DNA from: Lenzites betulinus
Taxonomy: Eukaryota; Basidiomycota; Agaricomycetes; Polyporales; Polyporaceae
Assembly: GCA_022264855.1 (NCBI GenBank)
Contig: JABYQU010000076.1
Location: 44,144-108,143 of the forward strand
DNA length: 64,000 nt
Direction of reading: 5' to 3'
The translations under genes and the position numbers were made by a program. Shown here one piece after another: positions 10,855 through 22,169 of the stretch. The first letter of the stretch is position 1. The number at the start of each line of letters is the position of its first letter. A model generated the notes under the pieces. The model made no database searches, had not been told where the DNA came from, and was given only the letters and a program-made list of their open reading frames with translations.

Positions 10855-12971
10855 ATGTCCCAACGCGCCACCTCGCCAGTCGGATCGGAACAACGCCTAC
10901 CACTGGGGAGTTTTGGGCTTCAACCCGAGGACGTTTTCGAGGGCGATACTCCCGACGACCTGCGCTGCCACATATCTATCCTCAGCATTGCCCTCACTCG
11001 TTGCGGATATGGCGAGCCGACGTCCTCCCGCCTACCGAAAGACGTGCCTGGCAATTCTCGCAGAATGTACAATCTGTTACGCCACATTTCCACCCTCCTT
11101 ACGATCGGCACCCCTCGCGATTACACAGCTGCAAGCGTAAACGCTGTGACTGGGCTGATCGAGCAGGATCGCGTGTCTTCAATCATCGCTACAACGAATA
11201 CTCGACCGCGCAACGGAGATCCTCAGCTAGTACAGAGAGCGGAGCTTTTGCCGATACATATCGGCGATGCGGCGCAAGCGAGGAACTTGCTGTATAACTG
11301 GCCTGTGACGGGGTGAGCAACCTCCACGCCTTCGACCCACACCGTTGAGACTGATTTGTTTCATCTCAATCCTGCAGCGAAGAGGACATCACGTTCGACC
11401 GCCATCTTCAAGACGTTGCGACGATCATCTCCTACTTACTCCAGAAGCCCCCGCGAAACCGTTATCTCGATGTCAACCAATTTTGCGCGTTCATCGTTCG
11501 CCGCGCTTTCCGCAAGCTATCCTCTCGCCTTGATAACGCCCGCAATATCTGGGGTGACGACCCGATCACTCTGATCCGGGAATGGTACAGGTGCCATGAC
11601 ACTGCAGTGCTCACGATCAACCTCACACTTCCGCGTCCGGACACCCTTTCGAAGTCGTTCCTCGCGTTTCTGGAAGAGCATGAAATCCATCCTGCGCCGG
11701 ATGGTCGCTTCGCGGTCACCAACGGGAACGTTCACGGATGGCTGTCTGCCATCTCCAGTGTTTCGGGATACCTACGAGACCGCTTGCCTTACCGCAGTCT
11801 CCATCCACCGACGGGGGCTGAATGCGGGAGGATCGCAGAACACCTCCGCCTGCTGGAACAGCTCCTGAACATGAACTTTATGAAAGCGCTAAGCGTTCCC
11901 GGTCTACGCTCTCACCTCCAGCATCGGTACGATGAACAGCAAGAGAAGAGGCACAAGAACTGGCGTAGGTGATTTCTCTTTGCTGGAGATATCCATGCTC
12001 ATAACTTCGTTGTAGAGTCGCGGCTGCGCAAGCAAGGTATGTAGACTGCACCAGACCTTTGCACCTCTACCTGGCATGCTGATCCCTGTTCCGGAAGTTG
12101 CGGAGACAACAAATGATGAAGTTACCGAAGACACCGAAGATGCTGAAGATGCTGAATGTAAGGATCGTGCATGTGTCCTTCGTCATGTCAGCGTTGATCA
12201 TGTCGGACAGCATCTGACAGAGAACCGGGGGAAGATCCACTCGAACATGTTGAGCGCTACCTGCGTACAATCACCGCGTGGTTCTCTGCGGTGGTCGTTT
12301 ACCTCGGCCTCAAGATGCAAGAGGTCCCTCTGGTCCTGTACCGCTTGTCTACTCCCCCAGGCGCTTCAATCCCTCGGGACGTTGTCGAGCAGTTCAGCGA
12401 GAAGTTTCTTGCTGCTCTACAGGGGAGTAGCTACGACAATGCGATCACTCTGCTCCGTCACGTGTTCTACAAGGGTGGACAGGTGAAGTTGCTTCAAACA
12501 CCTCCTGTGCATGCTGAGGCCGCTATCATGGCCTTGGCTCATCCGTCACTAGTCCACTCTGGAGAGGACGAAGTCCGCGGAATAGAGAATGCCAAGACTA
12601 TATTCTTGGTAAGTGATTGTTGGCATCGCCCTGCACATTCTACTGACCAATTGTAGGCCCAGCAAGTCTTTGTTGGTATCAGCAAGAAGTGCTGTGTGTG
12701 TTGTGACCTCCTTGCGAAGCACATCACTCAAAGTATACCCCTTGAGTTCGTCCTCCCAGGAACTCACAGCATCGTATACCCCTGGTCAGCTCCTCCTTTT
12801 GGAGTACCCCGTCAGGCACTTCTGGGCATGCGCAAGGAACTCTTCAAATTGTTCTATCACATCGCCACCACGCTGAACCCCGGCTTCGACTCAACGCAGT
12901 CCTCCCCTGTATCCGACGCTGCCAACGAGGTGGACTGGGAACTGTTTGAGAAGGCATCTGTGGAGAGGTAG
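10855..12971 (+). CDS. OTT_1508-like nucleic-acid/nucleotide deaminase family protein, 6 exons
   Basis: Exons 10855-11312, 11378-11964, 12016-12036, 12098-12157, 12211-12608 and 12657-12971 close in phase to 612 residues. The C-terminal third carries the zinc-deaminase signature: a His-Ala-Glu triad near residues 476-478 (PPVHAEAAIMALAH) and a cysteine cluster near 520-524 (SKKCCVCCDLL) giving the C-x2-C zinc ligands. This arrangement matches the OTT_1508-like deaminases known from many fungi. The long N-terminal half is helical and family-specific. An acidic linker (DEVTEDTEDAEDAE) is encoded by a 60-nt exon of its own. By family, a hydrolytic deaminase acting on nucleotides or nucleic acid is expected; the substrate is unknown. 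The protein lacks signal or membrane segments. The gene sits directly after direct repeat 1 and converges on the flavin-reductase gene. Confidence 0.8.
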
Positions 12972-13467
12972 CATTTGTGACTCTCACCTGTTGCTCCTGT
13001 TTAACTTTTTGTCTTCACAGTGCTGCACTGTTGGGCTAGGGATACAGACAAGAGAAACAGTGCATATCTCTCGCGGCTGAGTAGGAGCGCTGCATACAAT
13101 CTGGTATAGCACGATGTGGTGCTTCAGAACTATATGCGAGTTGTCGGTCAACTGAGAGGTGTATGGTACTCCGAGCCGGTTTCCAATTGGCAACGCCACC
13201 TTCTCCCGTGTCAGCACGTACCGCCGCCATTTCTACAACATGAACCTTACCAGCCAATGCACGGTTTACCAGATCAACACGCCATACATACAACTCAAAC
13301 GACGTCAGCGCTGGCAGCCACGAGCGTCCCGCGTAGTCCATGCCGCATGCTGGAACACTCGGGAACGGGGCCTAAGACCGTAAGGAACATCGCATGGTTG
13401 CGGCGCCGTCACGGTCGTGAGCACACCTCCTCATTCACTCTATGGATGCATACACCTTATACGCATC
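12972..13467. other. Convergent intergenic region
   Basis: Lies between the stop codons of the deaminase and flavin-reductase genes. It should hold both 3' ends. No further gene is seen. Confidence 0.5.
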
Positions 13468-14362
13468 TCATACGCTCTCCGCACTCCGCGCCTCCTCGAG
13501 CCCTTTCAAAAACGCCTGTATCTTCTCGCCCTCGAGCTCCCACGCCTGCCGCGGGAGGCGGAACGCGTCGCCGACGCGCGCGTACGTGATGTCGCCCAGG
13601 CGCGCGACGGGCCGCAGCTTCGCGTAGTCGACCAGGCCGCGCTCGTTCAGGACGTCCTTGCGCACGTGGATGTACTTGACGAGCCCGAGAATGAGCGTCG
13701 CGGTGTGCACGCCGCTCGTCGGGTGGATGATGTCAACGGCCTGGAAGAGCTGGGGGTGTGTCGGCGTTGGTGTTGCGGAGCGAGGGGAGCAGAAGAGACG
13801 GGCGTACCTCGCATTCCATGCTGAAGGCGCTCTCTAGTACGCGCGAGGCCTTCACACGCACCTGCGACACTCTGTCAGGCATAGCGTGTACTGTGTCTTC
13901 GCTTAGACTCACACTGGGGGCCTTCGTCAGCCCGGTCAGCGGCCACTCGTCAAAGTCCGGGGGCGCGTCTATACACCCGACGTTCGCGTTCTCAACGAAT
14001 GGCTCGCTGATGATGTTGACTGTGAAACCCTTCGTCGCCTTGATGTTGCTCGCCGTGTCTTTGAGACCTCCCTGCGGGCGCGCAGAGCACGACACCGAGA
14101 TGATCGGCGGGTTGTGGGTGACCTGCGCATCGGGGCGGCAATGTTATGCTGCCCAGAGCTCGTCGGAATTTGAGCGTATACTACGCACCTGATTGGACCA
14201 GCTGTATGAGTGGCAGTGAGTGACGAGTATGCTCTCGGGAGGCTCAGGTATAGCTTGTTCAGGGACCTACCTGAAAGGTGCGAGACTCTCCGCGCCGCTC
14301 TCGGATACGCTCGACACGAAAGCGATCGGGCGGGGCACGATGCCGCTGATGAGCAGGGTATA
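13468..14362 (-). CDS. Flavin reductase-like (FMN-binding split barrel) protein, 5' end unresolved
   Basis: A flavin-binding oxidoreductase domain, probably using FMN and NAD(P)H in the cytosol. Hallmarks are YTLLISGIVPRPIAFVSSVS, then QVTHNPPIISVSCS, a middle EWPLTGLTKAPSV and the C-terminal GDAFRLPRQAWELEG. Exons on the minus strand are 14271-14362, 14189-14201, 13913-14122, 13808-13861 and 13468-13749, all phase-consistent. The 13-nt micro-exon supplies the codons for W-S-N-Q that complete the conserved segment. Family members have roughly 50 more N-terminal residues. I could not find a convincing first exon between 14363 and 14640, so the gene is either incompletely modelled or truncated. 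Its stop faces the deaminase stop. Confidence 0.8.
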
Positions 14363-15671
14363 CTGCAGGAATACGGCACCCCAAGATGAGCCGCTATGCG
14401 CTGCAAGCCGGAGTGGCGTTCCGCACCAAGTTCCTGCACAGGTCATACCTCTCGTGTCAGCGTTCCTTGCGTGTGCCAAAGAGTACACGGGCAGGACACG
14501 CTACGAGCCCTAGGTTAAATGTCTGCGGAATGACCCAGAGTGTTGTCAGGATTAGCCCAGGCGAGTTTCTGGCGGAGTGAACCCAGGGCTGTTTCATCTC
14601 CACTTAAGCAGGAGCTGCACTCGATTTGAGCCTCAGCGCAAAATGCATGCCGCACGTGATATGCCCACATCGCCGCCCAGCGCACGCGCCTGCGTTCGCA
14701 GCTTTGCGGGAATTGGGGTTCTCGTCCAGCCCCGGATCGCTTGGAACATGCACTTCTGAGTTCCGGAAAGCATTGTTATTATATGTGCTACACATGGTGT
14801 AGATGGTAGCAATCGCACAAGACGCCAAATACAATGTGATGATACAGTAGTTATGATAGAAAATTGAGATACCGACTCCGAGTATGTATGCCTGTTGCCA
14901 GTGAGTGCGTGCACCGACGTCAGAAGGCTGCAGCTCCGCAGATGAACAAGAACTGCGATAGCCCAGGTTAGCCTTCGTACACCAGGAGTGCGAGGGAACT
15001 GCAGACCAGAGTAGCCGGAGAAATAGATGCACGACAGCCGCGAGAGAGACGCGTGGCTTCACCCTGATAGCAACCAGCTAGGGAGAGCAAGACACAGGTC
15101 GTTACTCCCAACTAAGTATCACCATTAAGCCCCTCCCTGCTCTGCGTCTACTGCCGTCCGCATTGCAGTCCCGCTGGCGTTTGTTCAAGCGGGTTCAGAG
15201 GATCTGACGGTGCCGATGAGCAGCGAAATGCGAGTAGTACTCCATGGGACAATTTGGGACAGCGTTAAGCATGCAGCGTGGATACCAGCTGGTAAAATGG
15301 CCCAAGAGAGCATACATTCAGATGATAGCACGGAGCGAGGTCGAAGACTTGCTCAAACTAGAGAGGCTGGTGAGGTAGAGAATCTCCGCCATCGCGTGGT
15401 CTGGCAGGTATATGTACATGCTGCCGCTGCTCGAGCCTCGAAGCCTCGAGACATGGGCAAAATTTTGGAGCCGTCCCAGCTACCCATTCTGGTCGACATG
15501 CTTGATCGGACCTTGGTCAGCATAGGCCCACTTAGTCGACAGACATTATCGGCCCTTGAATCGTTGAAGGCTGGATTGTACGACATGGCGACTCGGACAT
15601 TGGCCCATTTTTAAGGCTACTTTAGTCGACACCTCCTGCAGCATAGGCGGGGGTCCTCGGGCCGCTGGCTA
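14363..15671. other. Mostly non-coding; upstream of flavin reductase gene
   Basis: Probably contains the missing first exon and promoter of the flavin-reductase gene. The only other candidate is a 134-codon ORF, listed separately. Confidence 0.4.
15210..15614 (+). CDS. Hypothetical ORF of 134 codons
   Basis: A single open frame from MPMSSEMRVV to ATRTLAHF with reasonable amino-acid balance and a leucine-rich C-terminal half (PSQLPILVDMLDRTLVSIG). No family is recognised. It stops 60 bp before direct repeat 2 begins. It could be the last exon of a spliced gene or chance. Confidence 0.25.
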   Translation: MPMSSEMRVVLHGTIWDSVKHAAWIPAGKMAQESIHSDDSTERGRRLAQTREAGEVENLRHRVVWQVYVHAAAARASKPRDMGKILEPSQLPILVDMLDRTLVSIGPLSRQTLSALESLKAGLYDMATRTLAHF

Positions 15672-16686
15672 GCGCGCGGATCAGCGTCGGGCTATTGAGC
15701 GCCATCGGGGAACAGCGGGGGTGCGGACGCAAACGAGGGCGCGCGCGCGGTGTCGCTGCGCTGTGTTCCTCGGGGCCTAAAGGGGGATGCCGAGATGTCG
15801 AGACGGACGCAGTCCGGGGTGGTGATGCGCATGATGCGCATCAGCCCTCGAAAGTCGGGGACCGGGGTCGACGCGGAGGCCGGCTAGCGTCGGAGGACCT
15901 CTCTTCATGGCAGATCTACAAATGTCATTCTCAAAGCCGTCGAGCGTGAGCAGGGTTATCGTATGCACTATCAGCGACCGACATACGAGTGTCTGTCGCC
16001 AGGTCGACGGCGCGCGCGCGTGCCCGAAGGCAGCCTTCTAGCGTTGCAGATGACCAGGGAGCACATGCGCCCGCGCGCGGGCAGGCAGGCAGGCTATCTG
16101 GATTCTGGCTCGGGCAGCGCCGCGTCGGCGACGGGGTGCTTCGACAGATTGGATGCGGACAAGGTTAGTTCCCTGGTTGTGCGCCCACTGCACCCGTGCG
16201 CCTCCCAGGGAAGCGGCGAAGCGCGCGGTGCTTATAGGCTGCTGCCGAAGTGGTCCTGCGACGTCATCCGAATTCTGCATGCGTAAGTGGGCTTCGCGTT
16301 GCGATTGGCTGCGTATGACGCGGTTCGTCGTCGTATGTTTTGCGCTTGGTAGGGTGCGTCGAGCGTGGCGTGGCGTCACAAACACTGCACGAAGCTTGGC
16401 CGGGTTAAAGAACCAGCACGGCCGAGGCTCTGCGCCTGTCGTAGCCTGTCGTACGCGGAAGGGAGGCGTCGACTGGGTGCGCACCGGCAGCTGCAGATCG
16501 TGCGAGGACGTCACCAGCAGCCAATGAGCGCGCCCGCCTCGCCAATGCTGCAGACGACGTCACCGCACTGTCACCGCGGGGCCCCCTGTCCGCCAATCAG
16601 GAACCGCGAACGCCGACCCACCACCCACGCCGCCGCTGCACAGACGTGACACTCCTGCGTCACGCGCGCTCTCCCATCTTCTGCCA
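15672..16686. repeat. Direct repeat 2 (about 1.0 kb), upstream of the transcription factor gene
   Basis: Second copy of the 9719-10643 block, same orientation, somewhat longer through insertions (for example around 16245-16315 and 16520-16580). It keeps two ATGCGCAT octamers (15825-15832 and 15834-15841). The next plus-strand gene is the C2H2/Zn2Cys6 regulator, 1.37 kb downstream. Confidence 0.85.
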
Positions 16687-18054
16687 CAGTGCGCGACGAG
16701 TACCGACTACCGAGGATTAACGCGACTGGCCTCGAGGGCGGACGGTGCACGGGAGAGAGAAGAGCCGCCGCGCGGGAGGCGGGCGGTTCTGATGCTATCA
16801 ACGCGCATCGGGGGTGCGAACTTTATGCGCGCGAGACGCTCTCGTGGGCCGGCGCGTGCGTGCGGGGGTGCACTTAGCCTCGCTGGCCCGTCGTCCGGTG
16901 CGTCATCGATTCATCGCGCGTGGCGCGACATACCGTTGAGAATCAATTGTCGCCGGCGGGTCAGTGCGTGCTGGGGGAGCGCTCACGTACTACAGAGCCG
17001 GGTACGCACTAGCGATGGGGATTTTCCCGGAGATGGTGTGATCATGCCTGTCCGCGGCGTGCGCAGCGCGAGGCAACTGTGGCCCGGCGCGGCGGGCGAG
17101 CTATGGTGCAGTCAGATGAGAGCGACGGAGGGCGGACGCGGCGGACGGTGCGACTTCGGAGGAGACTTGGCGCGCGTGGCGGGTCTTAGCTTGGTGCACG
17201 ATCGGGTTCCTTCCAGAATACGAGCGCGTCCGCGTTCTGGCGATGTGAGATAACTCGCGTTATGTGGCCCGTGGGCAGGCTGAGCAAGTGGACTGTGGGA
17301 GGCGCGGGAGATGATGAGCGTTGGACTCGATGCTGCGGTCGAGAGAGGGTGTGATGGGCACGGAACCGGGGTGCAGAGTGAGACGTCCTCGGTTGCTATG
17401 CAGCACGCAGTCTTCTCGTCCGTCTGTCCGTTTGGGGGACTCACCGCATCGCCCGTCTCACGCGCTCCGTTTGGGGTCTCGCACAGACAAGGGTCCGCGC
17501 ATAAATAGACTCGTCATTCTGCATCTTCCGCAGCAGCCCTAGCGGCGCGTGTCGTGCGCCGTCCGGTGGCTGTAATCATGGGGCGGAAGATGGCGAGCAG
17601 GATGGAATGCAACGGAGGCAGCAGCAGACGTCCTAGCGTGCAGAGGGCGGGCGCCTATGGGAAGGAGGCGGCGGCAGGGTAAAAGAAGGGTGACGCGTAT
17701 GGATCTGCGATGGGATCTGGGGAAAATGCAAATGACGTCGAGTGCTCCACAACGTTTCTAAGCTCCACCCGCTTGTCCCCATCCCCGCGACGCCCTCCCC
17801 GACCGCGCTGATCCCCATCCGTCGCCTGTGCTCTCGCGCACCTGTGCGGGCGTGTCTCAGATGCCTGGCAGGCGCAGGACGGAGCCGCGGGGACGCTGGA
17901 CGGGCGGGGGAGGGAGGGAGGGAGGGGGGACGGTGGGAGAGGGGTGACGTCAGAGTCGCACGGGTGATTAATGTGACAATTGAGGCCAGAGGTCCAACAA
18001 GGCATAGCCGGCCCTTACCTTTCTTCCACCAACTCCTCCCCCGCCCTCCACACC
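16687..18054. other. Long leader/promoter region of the zinc-finger regulator
   Basis: No convincing gene. GC-rich, with a CATAAATA TATA-like motif near 17500 and G-rich purine tracts (about 17905-17935). It is probably promoter and 5' UTR of the regulator at 18055. Confidence 0.45.
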
Positions 18055-20944
18055 ATGGCCGGCGACCACAAGGTCTGTCCCGCCCCCCCGCCCCCGTCCC
18101 CCGACCCCTGCTCACCGTCTCCCACAGTGCCCCGTCTGCCAGTCCACCTTCACCAGGCCCCAGCATGTCGCCCGCCACATGCGCTCCCGTAAGTCGCTCC
18201 TCTCTCCCCAGCGCCCGCCTCGCCCGTGGAGCGTTCCACTCCCGCTCCTCCTTTTCCGCCGCTTGTGCTCACCACCGCCTTCCCCCCCGCCAGACACCGG
18301 CGATCGCCCCTACAAATGCCAACACTGTGGAGACCAGTTCGCGCGCAGGTCTGTCTTTCCGTCGCTCTCCATTCTTGGCCATCGGCTCACGGCCCGCCCA
18401 GCGACCTGCTGTCGAGACATATCAACAAGTGCCACGCCTCTGAGAAACCACCCACGACCACTGCGCCTTCCAGACGGAAGGGCACCGCTGCCGCCTCGCG
18501 CGCAACGACCTCCAAACAGGCCTGCGACCAGTGCGTCACATCAAGCCTCCCCTGCGACGGCGCCAACCCGTGCTGTAAGTCCCCGTGACGTCGCTCATGT
18601 GCGTGCACTCACCTCGCCCGCAGCCAAATGCGTCCAACGCAAATGTCGTTGCACCTATGTCAAATTCCATCGCCAAACCGCTCCCGCGGGCCCGGGTCAC
18701 CCTGCCCCTACCGTCATGCCCCAGACAATCCCCGGTCGCCATTCCATATCGCTCGGCGCACCCCGTCACCCAGACGAGTTCCTTCTTGCACCACCACCGG
18801 GGACGATGAACATGTCCTCGCTCTACGCGACCGGGCCCATCGCTCACGGATACCCCATGCAACACCCCGCGCTTTACTCCCAAGACTACACGTCCCTGCC
18901 CCCACTCACCAGCGCCCTCGCGTCGTCGGATGGCAGTGTGGCCGGAGTATTGGGGAATGATCCAGAGGCCATGGCCCGATACCGAGCCCAGGCGGAGCTC
19001 CTTACCCGCACAGGTGTGCTCAACAGCGGCAACATGGCGATCGCGCAGCCCGCACCAAGTGCCGACGCTAGCTCAGCGTTGCCCGGGCTGTACGCCGCCG
19101 CCGGTGCCCAGGACGGTCAGTACACCAGATACAACCTTCCACCTCCAAGCCAATGGGATCCCCCTCTCGCGCAGAACGAGTACCAGCGTCAGAAAGAGTA
19201 CGAGGCGTCGTATGGCGCCCGGACCCAGACCCACCATTCCGTCTCCCCCCCATATCCCACGGGCGGCGAGCCTTCGCTCCAGTCCCACCCCCCAACAGCC
19301 TCGACTTCTTCGTCGTATGAGGCTGGTGCTCCGATCTCTTATCAACACTCGACGCAACCTTCGACGCTCTACCCGCCCCACCACTCGCAAGCGCCTCCAT
19401 CGCACCACGGTCACTCGCGGTCGGAAGACCTAAGTGGCTCTGGGGACGACTTTGGCAGCGATGCAGGCAGCACGAGCACCGGGCAGCACTCCATACCCAG
19501 CAGCGCAAACTCGAGCACCGTCCACCTGCCGCTGCCCGGTTTCAACAACCTGCGCACGAAGGCGGATTTTGGTGGCAAGGACGGCTATGAGCGGTATCCG
19601 TCCGAGCAGGGACATGCTAGCAGCCAGGGTCAGAGCCAGAGCACCCACGAGGGCGAAGGCGGGTTTTCGAGCGCATTCGGCCTCATGAGTCTAGATGACC
19701 CCAACGTACTCGCAGGGCTCTCAAGCGACGGCGCACCTTTCTTCTCCGGCCTCACGCCGCTGGCGTCGGGCTCGAGCAACCCGCACGGGCTGTCGCTCGC
19801 CACGCCCACGCAGGACCTCCTCGCGCAGCTGAAGAGCGCAGGCGGCCGCGAGGCGCTGGAGAGCAAGGAGATGCGCGACTTCTGGAAGATGTATCTCCGC
19901 ACGCCGCTCACGGGGACCAACTCGGGAGCCGGCGGGATGCTCTTCCCCCTGCAAACGCCGACTGGCCCGGGATCCCAGCTGGGGCACGCCGTCAGCACGC
20001 AGGCGGGACGGCCAAGTCCCACCCGGCGCCACTCGCGCGTTGCGAGCTTGCCGAGCATGAAGACCCCGCCTCTGTTCGCCGATGAGCGTCTTGGCAACGG
20101 CTACAACCGCGGCCAGGAGCACTACGACACCCGTGGCCAGGCACCCGAGGGGCCAGCCGGCGGCGTCGCGGGCGCGTACAACTCGACCGTGCGCACCACC
20201 CTGCATGCCGCGGAGGACCTGAAGAGCTACGAGCAGGCGGTCCTCGCGCGGAGGGCGCCGATGCAGCTCAACCTCGTGCCGAAGCGCAAGGGCTCGGTCG
20301 CGACACACCCCGACTCGCACCAGGGCATCGTCATGGGCAAGAGCAAGAGCATGAGCCCCGTCGTGCCCCACGCGTCGTACGGCGGCGGCGCGTCATCCGC
20401 GAACGCAGCAGGCCCCGACCCGACCATGGGCGGCGGCGGCGGCGGGAGCAGCAAGATCTCGGAGCTCCTGAACCGCCCCGCATCGAGCTCGAGCGCGGGC
20501 ACGACGGGCAGCAGCGGCTCCGGGCTGTCGCTCCCCTCGACCGCGAGCACGGCGAACACGAGCCAGGCGAGCTCCTCGCTTGCACACGCCTTCGGCTCTG
20601 AGCGCCCCTCCACCTCCGACGGCCTCCCGCACTCGCCCCCGCAGCAGCAGCAGCTGGCAGCCGACGCGTACGCCGCACAGGCGTACCGCCCGTCCTTCAA
20701 GCGCATCGCGTCGCAGACGCTCGGCCCGGACAACGCGAAGCGCGCGCTGCTCGGGCCTGCGGGGTGGGACCACGACGAGTACGAGGAGGAGGCGGTCGCG
20801 GAGGAGGAGGAGGAAGACGATGATGATGATGTTGTTGCGGATGAGCGGCGCGCGGATGGGGGGGCGGGGCGCCGGTTCCCGATGGGGCCGCCGGCGGTCG
20901 GCGGCGTCGAGGCGCGGCGGATGAGCTTGCCTACGCAGGGCTGA
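18055..20944 (+). CDS. Transcription factor with C2H2 fingers plus a Zn2Cys6 cluster
   Basis: Nuclear DNA-binding regulator. Exons 18055-18072, 18128-18188, 18294-18348, 18402-18574 and 18624-20944 close in phase to 875 residues. Finger 1 uses C7, C10, H23 and H27, followed by the linker TGDRPYK. Finger 2 uses C35, C38, H51 and C55/H56. A fungal binuclear cluster follows with exact spacing: C86-x2-C89-x6-C96-x5-C102-x2-C105-x6-C112. The remaining 760 residues are low-complexity (Ser, Pro, Gly, Gln), typical of activation regions, with one ordered stretch near GREALESKEMRDFWKMYL. The C-terminus has an acidic Glu/Asp block (about 20787-20835) after a basic segment. Four small introns split the two fingers. 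Direct repeat 2 lies upstream. Targets are unknown. Confidence 0.88.
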
Positions 20945-22169
20945 GCGTGTGGGCGGGTCGCGCACCCCTTCCCCTTCCGAATCTCCCCCCCTCTCCCCTC
21001 CCCGCGCGCGCGCGTTTGGCGCACACGCCCCCTCTGCGCGCAAACCCGGCCCGCGGCTATGGCCGGCTGTCGACCACCCGCGGCGTCCTGTGCGCGCACT
21101 CGGGAGCGTGATGCGATGCGGACTATGTCGCGGACTCGGGGGACCCGGACACGCCGAGATAGCGATGGTAGCGTTGATGATGATGGGCGTGGTGGCGATG
21201 ATGTCGGCGGTGGGTGGGTGATGATACGGATATGAGCACGGGTACGCATACGATATGATAGGATACGAATACGAATACGATACGTCGCACACGACCGCGC
21301 AGGTAGTAGTAGTAGTAGCGGAGTAGGAGTGGTAGGAGCAGACGCGCGCGCCGCTGACGGACACAGGCGGCGCGCGCGGCGGTCGTGTAATCGCGCCCGC
21401 GTCCCGCACGTCGCACGACGCCCCGCGGAGCGCATATAGTGTATATATATCAGCAGTGTGCGGTGCAGCGGTGCAGCGGTGGTGTAGCGGTGTAGATAGA
21501 CGTGGCCACCGGCGGGGCGGGCGGGGCCGCGGACGCATATATACATACACAGATACATACATAACATAGTGCTTACGGCTTTTCTTGTCCTTGTTCCTTC
21601 GTTCTTGTCCATTCGTTCTTGTTCTTGTTCTTGTTCTCCGCCCTGCCCCGACTCAACTCGTCGTGTTCGAATGTAGTGCTATGATAAGATACAATATCGT
21701 AGTCCGCGCGGGTGCGCTGTATTTGTACGCTGTACGTTGTATGTTAATTATTGCTGTTTGCTTCATGGACGCCGACGTGAAATTGTATTTGTTTTGTCTA
21801 CTGGAGGCGTGCGGGTGAGGGGCAAGTCGGGAGCCGGCGAGGAGGATGAGATGATGTAGGTGGCGCCGGCGTTGAGTACAGTACATACTTGTTAGGCGCG
21901 CGCGGGCGCGCGCCGGGCGCTGGGCCTGCCCTGAATACTTGCTCTTCCGAGTCTCCTGCAGTTTCACGTCGGAGTATTGGACTCACTGAAGGTAAACAGG
22001 TTTAGTGCAAACTACCATAGTGAGATACTGTAACGAGAGAGTCGTCTTCTCATTGGTCAAAGCGGCGGGCTGCGCTGCTGACCAAACTGCCCAGGCAGCT
22101 GAGTACAGTAACAGGTGAGTGCCGCAGCCTGAGCGGAGATCTAGGCCCCCCCAGCATACTATGCATACT
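20945..22169. other. Intergenic with simple repeats
   Basis: 3' flank of the regulator up to the inner edge of the right arm. Contains GAATAC-type and GTA microsatellites (about 21240-21320), TATATA tracts (about 21440-21450) and CTTGTT repeats (about 21590-21640). No gene is supported. Confidence 0.5.

Noticed and set aside
20227..21612. 461-codon minus-strand ORF
   Set aside because: Antisense to the long exon of the zinc-finger regulator; its openness follows from the GC-rich, low-complexity sense coding.
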